Positions 56,581-64,000 of a stretch of 64,000 bases of DNA are shown in pieces. Source of the stretch: Alopecurus myosuroides (Eukaryota > Streptophyta > Magnoliopsida > Poales > Poaceae). The position numbers and the translations under genes were made by a program. The DNA is taken from the NCBI GenBank assembly GCA_028641055.1, contig CM054058.1:499985919-500049918 (forward strand). Direction: 5' to 3'. The notes beneath the pieces are model-generated. The model searched no databases and was not told the origin of the DNA. It saw only the letters and a program-made list of their open reading frames with translations. Numbering within the stretch: the first letter of the stretch is position 1; each line of letters begins with the position of its first letter.

Positions 56581-57750
56581 ATGCCGCCAACAAGGAGCAA
56601 CCCGCCTGAACCACCTCCGCTCACGGAGCTGTTGACTCAGATGACTCAGGTCGTGGCTCAGATGGCCCAGATCCAGGCTAACCAGCACAACAACCAGAAT
56701 GCTCCACGGGTCAGTATCAAGGAGTTCCTCAGTATGGGTCCGAGAGCTTTCGTGGCAACACGTGAGCCTCTGGATGCTGATGACTGGATCAGGGAGATGG
56801 CCAGGGCTCTGGACATTGCTCACGTTGCTGAGGAGGATAAAGTCAAGTATGCCACCTACCTACTGAAGGGTCTGGGCCACCTACCTACTGAAGGGTCAGG
56901 CAGCTACCTGGTGGGAGAACTACCAGACCATGAGAGCTGGATACCCTATCACCTGGGGTTGTTTCAAGGATGCCTTCCTGAAGCACCACATCCCAGATGG
57001 TCTCATGGAAAGGATGCGTTAAGAGTTCTGCTCTCTTAAGCAGGGCAAGCTGGACGTCATTGGCTACCAGAATGAGTTCAATCGCCTCGCTCGTTATGCT
57101 GGTGATGAGGTGTCCACTGAGGCTAAGAAGATGGCAAGGTTCCGCCGAGGTTTTAACCCGGAACTGAAGTACGCTCTCACCAACATCAAGTGCAAGGACT
57201 TCGAGGAGCTCGTGAACACCGCGCTCAATGAGGAGAATGGGCGCAAGGCGTTCGAAGAGTCCCGCAAGCACTCGCGTGAGGGTGGTTCCTCCTCCAACAT
57301 GACCACCCCTCCGCAGAAGCGCCGCATCTGGGTGCCAAATGGTGCTGTCACTAGGGCTCCATATGCCCAAGCTTCTCAAGGCTTCGCTTCCCGCCCACCC
57401 AACCCAGCTCAGATGCAGACTCAGAGGTTCTCAATGGGGCAGCCAAGGCCAGATGCACCTCGTGTCGTCACTTGCTACAAATGCAAGCAGACAGGGCACT
57501 ATGCTGATAAGTGCACTCAGAGGCAGCTACCTCCACCACCTCCTCGCCCCAACACCAACCAGGCAATGGTTCATGCTCCCCCGGCTAAAGCCTTCAACTC
57601 CAACAACAGGCCTGTCGGGAGGACCGCGAGGGTGAATCATATCAAGGCCGACAAAGCTGAGGAAGCTGCTGACGTCGTTCTCGGTACATTCCCCGTAAAC
57701 TCTAACCCAGCTAAAGTGTTGTTTGATACCGGAGCATCGCATTCTTTCGT
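56581..57750 (+). pseudogene. Tekay-like gag and start of protease
   Basis: It starts at ATG 56581 (MPPTRSNPPEPPPLTELLTQ) with a short coiled region (MTQVVAQMAQIQANQHNNQN). The gag domain follows (FVATREPLDADDWIREMARA, then KYATYLLKG), and in another frame KQGKLDVIGYQNEFNRLARY and MARFRRGFNPELKYALTNIK. The CCHC knuckle CYKCKQTGHYADKC lies near 57475, and the protease active site VLFDTGASHSFV ends at the Tat-2 insertion. A 25-bp tandem duplication (56851-56875 and 56876-56900) shifts the frame, and a TAA follows near 57020. Without those the frame would be continuous. Confidence 0.85.
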
Positions 57751-58309
57751 TGTCGGATATATACTGAATAAGGGTATAGAAGATGGTAGACAAAGAGCCG
57801 GACTACCAGGGTGGCCTACATGGTAATGGGCTTAGGTCCATTGGGCGGCCCAGTAGTCCGACGCGCAGAAGCCGGATTCTAGAAGAACCCGGATCACGGC
57901 CCACGTGATCTGGCTTGGAGGAGAAGACGGATTCCTTGCTTTCCAAGTTACAAGTTAACGTAGTCTTCTAGGTTTCCTATTCTGTAAGCCCTAATGCGGC
58001 TATTATATAAAGCCGGACGGGAGATAGATTAAACAAGCACAAGTTAGACACAAGTTCAAGCTCTACGCAACTCGCCGAGAAGCTCATCCTCGCCGAGAAG
58101 CTAGATCTACACCCTCACATTGTAACCCTGGTAAACGGGCTTTAGTCCCAATTAGTGAGAAGTGCAGGAGTAGGTACGCCGTACTGTCGCGACGTACCGA
58201 ACCTGGGTAAAATCCCGTGTTCTGTGTTACTACGCTATTCCGTTACCCCACGTCTCTACCGTAGTCTCATGGCACCCCCGTCTATGAAAACTACTACGAT
58301 GTCTCGACA
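57751..58309 (+). repeat. Tat-2 5' LTR (559 bp)
   Basis: It begins TGTCGGATATATACTG and ends ATGTCTCGACA, two bases before the primer site. The start interrupts the frame of the protease at 57750. TATATAAAG at 58004 is a clear TATA box. Confidence 0.85.
58004..58012 (+). promoter_or_regulatory. Tat-2 LTR TATA box
   Basis: TATATAAAG, about 300 bases before the LTR end, is the probable promoter of the genomic RNA. Confidence 0.65.
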
Positions 58310-58311
58310 GT

Positions 58312-58329
58312 TGGCGCCCACCGTGGGGA
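58312..58329 (+). other. Tat-2 primer binding site
   Basis: TGGCGCCCACCGTGGGGA follows the LTR end after GT. It is the common Tat-lineage site in grasses as far as I recall, and matches the decayed Tat-1 site at 29768. Confidence 0.75.
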
Positions 58330-58532
58330 AAACGACGTCAGGCGTGAAATTCCGATCTGGGATACTCGGCGGAATTGGAAGATCGATCACTGTCGGAAGC
58401 TTGGAATTCGACGACGATGTTGGGCGCTTCCTCGACAACGGATCCTACATACCGGCGCAAAACCACCTGGTAAGTGCCTGCGTGTTACCGATCGGATCTG
58501 CTAACATCTTTATCGGACTAACTGCAGAGGCA

Positions 58533-61500
58533 ATGGGGTTTTGCGGTGGAAGCAAATTTATCCCACCCGCCCTATACCCAGTCGAAGACGACTATGATGC
58601 CGGATTCTGCTCAGATCGCCGACAAAAAAGTGATACACACTTTATCGGCATGGTGCAATCTGAAATCGCTGAAAACACGGATGACGAAAATCCCGTGCAA
58701 GAGGCAGATAACAACCTACCCGTCATAGAGACGGAAGAAGAAACACCCGTCACAGAGGCGGAAGATCCGACATCCGTCAACAAGACGATGAACTCGGAAG
58801 CAGAGTCCGTGCTCGCCGCCATTGAGGCGAGGTTGGAGTCGGAAACCGGATCGGATAACTTCGACTCCGAAGACGAAGATGCCTTCGTAAGAAAGGTTAA
58901 GTCCTTTCAAGAGGGATTCCATGAAGTGCTAATGGCAAAACCAGCTGATACAACGGGCGCCGGCAGCCAGGAAAGCCCTAAAACCCCTCCGCCGGTGGAA
59001 GAAAGAGAAGACGGAGAAACTTCTCCGATATTCCCCAATGTTAAGGAGATGACAGAAGATGAGCCTGTCAAAAAACCTCCTTCTTCCAAGAAAAAGCACC
59101 GTGCTTCTAAAAAACTCCAATACAAACTCCGGAAGAAAAAATCAGCCGATCTCGCTGATGAAAACCTGGAAATTGGAGATATTAGCGGCACAAAGCCCGC
59201 GGAAAAGAAATCTAAGGAAATCACTGCTCCGCCAATGACAGAACTGGAAGAGCAAGAGCTATTACAAACACCAGTGGGACCAGATGAACCCCCTGAGATG
59301 CTGGAAGCCAGGAGACAAGCTTTTCAACGGCAACAGCAACATCTGCTTAGATCTCGGCAACATCTCCAACGAACCCATAATGACATCAAAGTCATGAAGG
59401 AAGAAATAGAGGAGTACGAGAGAAAGCATAGATCTGCCTTAAAACCTACTAGGTTACCCGGAATCGCAAGACCGGAAGAACTGCCGCCAAAAGAAAGGTT
59501 CTATAACCCATCTTGGCAAAAGCAGTTAAACGGTAAAGATGCCAAGGGCGAACCAATATACAAAATCGCAGCAGAAAACGCGGAAGCAGCGTTCGCCATC
59601 CTAAACAATGATCTGTACTCCAACGGGGAAAAACTCCAAGGGGTGTATGCTTTCTTAGGAAAAGCATTACAGCAGCAGCAGCGAGGCCAAGAGCGATCAG
59701 GGAGGCTGCATGATAATTCCGCCCTCTGCAAAACAGCTACTTGCGCTGCTGGAGCACCTGGACCGAAAGAACCCGGAGATTCGGATAAAAAAGAGGATCC
59801 GAGAAAAGACAAGAAAAACCCCGACAACCGGGACGCAGCGTCTAGAACCGGACCTCATGTCCCGAAAGATGGATATAAACCACGTGATCGGGAAGACAAA
59901 CACCGGAATGACGGCAAAATAATGCCACCTCCAAGAAACCCAGCTGAGAAAGCTGGAAGATATGATATACCTCACAGACGTGAAAGATCTCGGACACCGC
60001 CTAAGGATAAGGAAAGGTACAGGAGCAGGACTCCACCTAATCCCAAGGGGCGTGACAACGGAAGAGATAGAAACAACCCCGGAAAAGCGCATCCGCGCAA
60101 CAATGGAAAAGAGAGGAGTAGATCCCCTTCTGTCCATTCAGCCGGAAGATATTCTGCACACATTGATAGAGCAGAAAAGGATGATCTATACTTTGGTCCT
60201 AAGTGTTTTACTGACAGGATCCGAAGGATAACCCTGCATTCTGGCTTCGCCAAAGTTGGTCCAACCTACCAAAAGTATACCGGCAGTACAAACCCGGATA
60301 CCTGGCTCTCAGATTATTATACAGCCGTCCAAATCAACAATGGGACAGACCTAGAAGCTGTCAAGTTTCTTCCCCTAATGTTGCTAGACGGAGCCAGAGA
60401 TTGGATCAATCGTTTACCATCAAGAACTGTCGACAGTTGGGATGATATGGCGAGAGTATTCACTCAGCATTTTCGGGGAACATACAAACGCCCAAATAGC
60501 ATCAACCAGCTGAACCGTTGCACCCAATTTGAGGACGAACCATACGTGGATTTCATCTCCAGATGGACTGCAATGAAGAATAGTTGCTCTGGAGTAACTG
60601 ACGTACAAGAAATGCATGCTTTCGTCAATGGCCTAAAACCCGGACTCGTACCGTTCATGGTTGGTTCTAAACAGCACAAAGATCTCGGATCTATGCTTAC
60701 AACCGCTAATGAGCATGCTGCAGCCGAAGATGTTATCAGAGCAAGAGGAGGCAATATTGTGTCACTAATACTCGCCAAGAAAATCCCTCGTTCTGACAAA
60801 AAAGGAACTCCAGAGTCAACGACAAAGCCCAAGGAGGTCAACATAGCCTTTGGAGGAGAAAAGGTGAATAAGTGGAAAGGCCGCAGTCCAGATCCAATCA
60901 ATTACACTCCCGAAGAATGGGAGAGAATTAAGTCGGAACCCTGCGTCCACCACTCGCAATTTGGGAAACCAACCCACACAAACGCGCAATGCCGGCTAAA
61001 CAAGCATATGAAAGGCAATGCAGGATCCGGAAATAAAGGGAAGGGTTCCAAAAGGAAACCTGCCAAACAAAAGCCAGAAGCTGAAAAAGAAGACAGTGAA
61101 TCGGACACTGATGACAAAATCCAAGAACAACAGCAAAAGGGCGAACCCAAATTTCCGAGAGTTGACGGAGAAGCAATGTTAACTTTCTTAGCAACCCCGT
61201 CAGCAAAGGTGGCCAAAAGAACACTTCGAGAAATAAACGCGGTTGTTCCGGCAACCCCAAAATTCTTGAAGTACTCCAACACACCGATAATCTGGGATCA
61301 GTCTGATCATCCCGGAAATATCCCTGAACCCGGCACACAAGCTCTTGTTGTCAGCCCTATTGTTCAAAACACTAGGCTAAGAAGAGTGCTGATGGATGGA
61401 GGATCCAGCATCAATATAATGTATCTGGATACACTGAAGCACTTGAAGATCTCCGAGTCCCAGCTCAACTACAGCAATATACGCTTCCATGGCATTGTTC

Positions 61501-61967
61501 CTGGCAGGCAAGCACGATCCCTAGGAGAAATTTCCCTAGATGTCACCTTCGGAGATAAAGATCACTTCCGGCAGGAAAAAGTATCCTTCGAAGTAGTGCC
61601 GTTCGAAAGCGTGTATCACGCAATACTCGGACGTCCGGCTTTCGCCAAGTTTATGGCAAGATCCTGTTATATCTATAACAAGCTGAAAATGCCAGGACCC
61701 AAAGGAGGAGTAATCACCATAGCCGGTGATTTCAAGCTGGAAAACGAGTTGGAGAAAGAAAACGCCCTTTGCGCTCAGAGAGTTATAGCAAAGGAGGAAC
61801 TGAAGGAATTAGCCAAGGAGGTATCGCCGAAAGAAATGCCGGCAGGAAAAGAAACTCGGAAGCCAACAGATAGCTTCAAGGCGTCCGAGAATACAAGACA
61901 GGTAATCCTAGATCCCAAAGATCCGACAAAATTCGTCGTCGTTGGGACTGGGATGACTGACAAATAG
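58533..61967 (+). CDS. Tat-2 gag-protease polyprotein
   Basis: The frame is open from 58155 in the LTR to a TAG at 61965-61967. ATG 58533 is the first in-frame methionine after the primer site and follows an AG that could end a small intron (donor GTAAGT at 58470). From 58533 the product has about 1,144 residues. In order it has an acidic region, a Lys-rich coiled stretch (about 190-330), a basic RS/RD-rich region (about 420-550), the gag domain (NPDTWLSDYYTAVQINNGTD, DGARDWINRLPSRTVDSWDD, QHFRGTYKRPNSINQLNRCT) at about 560-740, a C-H-H-C cluster (CVHHSQFGKPTHTNAQC) and an aspartic protease with RRVLMDGGSSINIMYLDTLK and AILGRPAFAKFMA. All motifs are intact. The TAG sits at the protease-RT junction, and the RT frame continues directly after it without a shift. 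Confidence 0.85.
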   Translation: MGFCGGSKFIPPALYPVEDDYDAGFCSDRRQKSDTHFIGMVQSEIAENTDDENPVQEADNNLPVIETEEETPVTEAEDPTSVNKTMNSEAESVLAAIEARLESETGSDNFDSEDEDAFVRKVKSFQEGFHEVLMAKPADTTGAGSQESPKTPPPVEEREDGETSPIFPNVKEMTEDEPVKKPPSSKKKHRASKKLQYKLRKKKSADLADENLEIGDISGTKPAEKKSKEITAPPMTELEEQELLQTPVGPDEPPEMLEARRQAFQRQQQHLLRSRQHLQRTHNDIKVMKEEIEEYERKHRSALKPTRLPGIARPEELPPKERFYNPSWQKQLNGKDAKGEPIYKIAAENAEAAFAILNNDLYSNGEKLQGVYAFLGKALQQQQRGQERSGRLHDNSALCKTATCAAGAPGPKEPGDSDKKEDPRKDKKNPDNRDAASRTGPHVPKDGYKPRDREDKHRNDGKIMPPPRNPAEKAGRYDIPHRRERSRTPPKDKERYRSRTPPNPKGRDNGRDRNNPGKAHPRNNGKERSRSPSVHSAGRYSAHIDRAEKDDLYFGPKCFTDRIRRITLHSGFAKVGPTYQKYTGSTNPDTWLSDYYTAVQINNGTDLEAVKFLPLMLLDGARDWINRLPSRTVDSWDDMARVFTQHFRGTYKRPNSINQLNRCTQFEDEPYVDFISRWTAMKNSCSGVTDVQEMHAFVNGLKPGLVPFMVGSKQHKDLGSMLTTANEHAAAEDVIRARGGNIVSLILAKKIPRSDKKGTPESTTKPKEVNIAFGGEKVNKWKGRSPDPINYTPEEWERIKSEPCVHHSQFGKPTHTNAQCRLNKHMKGNAGSGNKGKGSKRKPAKQKPEAEKEDSESDTDDKIQEQQQKGEPKFPRVDGEAMLTFLATPSAKVAKRTLREINAVVPATPKFLKYSNTPIIWDQSDHPGNIPEPGTQALVVSPIVQNTRLRRVLMDGGSSINIMYLDTLKHLKISESQLNYSNIRFHGIVPGRQARSLGEISLDVTFGDKDHFRQEKVSFEVVPFESVYHAILGRPAFAKFMARSCYIYNKLKMPGPKGGVITIAGDFKLENELEKENALCAQRVIAKEELKELAKEVSPKEMPAGKETRKPTDSFKASENTRQVILDPKDPTKFVVVGTGMTDK

Positions 61968-62948
61968 GAAGGCGAGCTCATCAAGTTCCTCCGTGAGAAC
62001 TGGGATATTTTTGCCTGGTGTCCAGCTGACATGCCAGGCGTACCCAGGGAACTTGCTGAGCACCAACTCAAGGTTATTCCCGGATCAAAACCCGTCAAAC
62101 AAGGTCTCCGTCGTTTTGACGGAAGAAGACAGAAGGCTATTGGCAAGGAAATTATCCGGCTTTTAGCAGCGGATTTCATCAAGGAAGTAATCCATACTGA
62201 TTGGTCCGCAAATCCGGTCCTAGTACCGAAGAAAGACACCACTGCTCTTAGAATGTGTATAGATTACACAGGATTGAACAAGTTGTGTCCGAAAGATAGG
62301 TTCGCGTTACCGCGAATCGATCAAATAATAGATGCCACTGCAGGCTCCGAGCTTTTATGCTTTTTGGATGCATACTCCGGGTACCATCAAATACGCATGA
62401 AAAAGGAAGATCAAATCAAGACTTCTTTTATAACCCCGTATGGGACGTACTATTACATAACCATGCCTTTTGGCCTGAAGAACGCAGGTGCAACCTACCA
62501 ACGTTGCATGCAACGCTGTTTGCATAGTCAAATTGGCAGAAACGTTCATGTTTACGTGGACGATATTGCCGTCGTAACCAAGGAAAAAGATACACTCCTT
62601 GAGGATTTGCGAGAAACTTTCGAAAACTTACGCACTTACAAGATGAAGTTGAATCCATCTAAGTGCGTATTCGGGGTTCCCTCAGGAAAACTTCTGGGTT
62701 TCATTGTTTCCCACAGAGGAATAGAAGTTAACCCGGAAAAGATCAAGGCAATCTTGAACATCTCAAAACCTACATGTGTAAAAGATGTCCAAAGATTGAC
62801 GGGTTCCGCTGCAGCCGTCAGCAGATCTATCAGTTGGCTGGGGGCTAAAACCTTACCACTCTACAAGCTGCTGAAAAAATTCGACAAATTCAAGTGGATT
62901 GCGGAAGCCTGGGAACGTCTAGAAAGTTATGTACCTTTCCGTACTTAG
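61968..62948 (+). CDS. Tat-2 reverse transcriptase, RNase H and integrase deleted
   Basis: In the same frame as gag-protease after one TAG, it begins EGELIKFLRENWDIFAW and contains all RT blocks: LRMCIDYTGLNKLCPKDRFA, CFLDAYSGYHQI, YYYITMPFGLKNAGATYQRC and the catalytic YVDDIAVVTK near 62555, then thumb and connection (FGVPSGKLLGFIVSHRGIEV). After FDKFKW at about 62900 the sequence jumps to a short tail, IAEAWERLESYVPFRT, and stops at 62946-62948. That tail resembles the last residues of Tat integrases. An internal deletion has therefore removed RNase H and integrase while leaving the polymerase domain intact. Without those domains the copy depends on another element for replication. Confidence 0.85.
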   Translation, partial: EGELIKFLRENWDIFAWCPADMPGVPRELAEHQLKVIPGSKPVKQGLRRFDGRRQKAIGKEIIRLLAADFIKEVIHTDWSANPVLVPKKDTTALRMCIDYTGLNKLCPKDRFALPRIDQIIDATAGSELLCFLDAYSGYHQIRMKKEDQIKTSFITPYGTYYYITMPFGLKNAGATYQRCMQRCLHSQIGRNVHVYVDDIAVVTKEKDTLLEDLRETFENLRTYKMKLNPSKCVFGVPSGKLLGFIVSHRGIEVNPEKIKAILNISKPTCVKDVQRLTGSAAAVSRSISWLGAKTLPLYKLLKKFDKFKWIAEAWERLESYVPFRT

Positions 62949-63565
62949 TTCAATTCTATGTAAACATCTTTTGAGATCATGAAATAAAGTTGTCGGAATA
63001 CTGTCATCCATATTCTTTATAAGTGCAAGGTGTTTCCGCCTCATCTATTTCCCAATGATCTTACAAATTGCTCAACGTTAACCCGAATTGTGCTTGCGTA
63101 CTCGGTGTTACAAAACTGAATGATTTTTCAGCCTGTTAACGGCTAAGGGAAACTTGAATTGCCTGTGTGCCCAAGTTTTCACTTAAAACTTTCCTTGGTT
63201 TCTCTAAGTCTTATCTGATTGTGTGTGTGTTGGGTTACTGGAACTAGTTAGTAAAAATGCCTTTAGCATGGTCCATGTTTCCGAGTTTCAAAAAACTGCT
63301 TGGTTCGTCCCCAGTTACTCGGCATGAAGATTCGTATTGCTATTTGAGCCATTTCAAACACTAAGGACAGTTAAAACATACACACCAGAGAACTTAGAAG
63401 ATAAAGGAATGATAAAACCCAAAAAACTTGCAAAGAATTTCATAATTTAAACTGCAATAGACGGAAGTTTCATTCATACAAAAGAAGCATTACATTTTGG
63501 ATTACATTAAAAGAACAGTAATGCTCCTATTGTCTATTTTTTCTATCCAGGTTCCAGGTAACCCT
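62949..63565. other. spacer between Tat-2 pol and antisense gene
   Basis: No coding sequence. It holds AT-rich and TTAAC-rich sequence. GAAATAAAGTTG near 62981 may be part of a polyadenylation region for the sense transcript. Confidence 0.4.
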
Positions 63566-64000
63566 TCAAGCATCCGACTCCTCCTCGCTGCTTTCGTCTT
63601 CGGGGATTGGAGGGATCTCCGCTTCTGGATAGTTGACGGAGATATTTACCATGGAGGCAATCTGGGTGGCGTGGCCTTTGACTTCACCAAAGATGGTGTT
63701 TCGCTGCATATCCGTGTATCCTTGAGGGACACCGGACGCCACACGCCAGGATTTAGCACTAGGGTAGTGCATGCGCATGAGGCCAAGAGCCATGCGCGCA
63801 CCACCCCGTGCAGCGGAGCGAAGGAGAGATTCCTTAGACTCCGCCACCTCCATGATGGCACCCGGAAGTTTTTCAACCTCCGAGCACTCCCCAGATTTTT
63901 CGGGAAGAAATTTGTCTACCAGCTGCGTTGCAGCAGCCTTCATCAAATTCCATGTCTCCCCGAAAGCTCGGATGCCTGCAACCCGTGTGCCATCTGGGGT
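63566..64000 (-). CDS. Tat-2 antisense ORF, C-terminal part
   Basis: The minus-strand frame is open from the window edge to a stop at 63566. It reads AFGETWNLMKAAATQLVDKF, MEVAESKESLLRSAARGGAR, MALGLMRMHYPSAKSWRVAS, an intervening helix-rich stretch and an acidic end, PPIPEDESSEEESDA. Size, position after pol and strand, a folded helical block and an acidic tail correspond to the last exon of the Tat-1 antisense gene (47901-47054); SAARGGARMALGLM aligns with SAARAGADLLLRFI. It is uninterrupted here. The N-terminal part lies outside the window. Confidence 0.7.
   Translation of the reverse strand, partial: TPDGTRVAGIRAFGETWNLMKAAATQLVDKFLPEKSGECSEVEKLPGAIMEVAESKESLLRSAARGGARMALGLMRMHYPSAKSWRVASGVPQGYTDMQRNTIFGEVKGHATQIASMVNISVNYPEAEIPPIPEDESSEEESDA

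Larger units (their letters stand above)
50524..57750 (+). mobile_element. gypsy element with 4.5-kb LTR (Tekay-like chromovirus), 5' half
   Basis: A long LTR, the initiator-Met-type primer site TGGTATCAGAGC, an extra ORF, gag with a CCHC knuckle and the start of the protease (VLFDTGASHSFV) follow in order. At 57751 the protease is cut by Tat-2; the rest of pol and the 3' LTR lie outside the window. The five bases before the LTR are GCTAC, the predicted target duplication. Lineage assignment is inferred from the long LTR, primer site and gag; the diagnostic chromodomain is not in the window. Confidence 0.7.
57751..64000 (+). mobile_element. second Tat-lineage gypsy element (Tat-2), internally deleted
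   Basis: It contains a 5' LTR, primer site, a long gag-protease ORF, a reverse transcriptase that ends abruptly, a spacer and an antisense ORF reaching the window edge. RNase H and integrase are missing between KKFDKFKW (about 62900) and a short tail IAEAWERLESYVPFRT. It sits in the protease of the Tekay-like element; the five bases before its LTR are TTCGT. Its coding sequence is far better preserved than in Tat-1, suggesting a younger insertion and propagation as a non-autonomous family. Confidence 0.85.

Overview
This is plant nuclear DNA, almost certainly from a Triticeae grass (wheat, Aegilops or barley group). The evidence is Athila-type LTRs beginning TGATACGT, CACTA transposons whose subterminal arrays repeat TTTAGTCCCGGTT and its complement, Tat-lineage Ty3/gypsy elements with a second (archaeal-type) RNase H, and nesting of elements inside elements. 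There are no prokaryotic operons, ribosome binding sites or CRISPR arrays. I see no intact host gene. Nearly every coding stretch belongs to a transposable element or to a host gene fragment.

Layout, left to right. 1-915: end of one LTR, then the end of a Copia pol with its polypurine tract and the start of its 3' LTR. 916-5539: an Athila-lineage (Sabrina-like) element on the minus strand lacking most of pol, whose 5' LTR meets a second, plus-strand LTR head to head. 5563-7694: a decayed Mutator-like transposase gene. 7695-13428: the only stretch resembling low-copy DNA. It holds the first two exons of a PDR-type ABCG transporter gene, a 329-bp Helitron, a 314-bp PIF/Harbinger MITE, a second Helitron end and the left end of another Harbinger-like element, and it stops at a 100-N gap. 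13691-16326: a CACTA-like element carrying a captured DEDDy 3'-5' exonuclease gene. About 17480 to 28857: the 3' part of a large old CACTA element (CACTA-2) on the minus strand, with a 1.6-kb Athila solo LTR inside it.

From 28858 the window is a stack of insertions. A Tat-lineage gypsy element (Tat-1) sits inside the CACTA-2 transposase gene. Tat-1 holds a complete 9,676-bp CACTA (CACTA-3, perfect TIRs and 3-bp target duplication) inside its RNase H. Its antisense gene is cut by a gypsy element with a 4.5-kb LTR (Tekay-like). That element is in turn cut in its protease by a second Tat element (Tat-2), which runs off the window.

The most interesting signals are accessory genes in these elements: a six-exon antisense gene in Tat-1 with a counterpart in Tat-2; an in-frame UAG at the same protease-RT boundary position in both Tat elements; an extra ORF before gag, and spliced acidic exons inside the LTR, in the Tekay-like element; a Ulp1-type protease in CACTA ORF2; and an unnamed accessory ORF shared by two CACTA elements.
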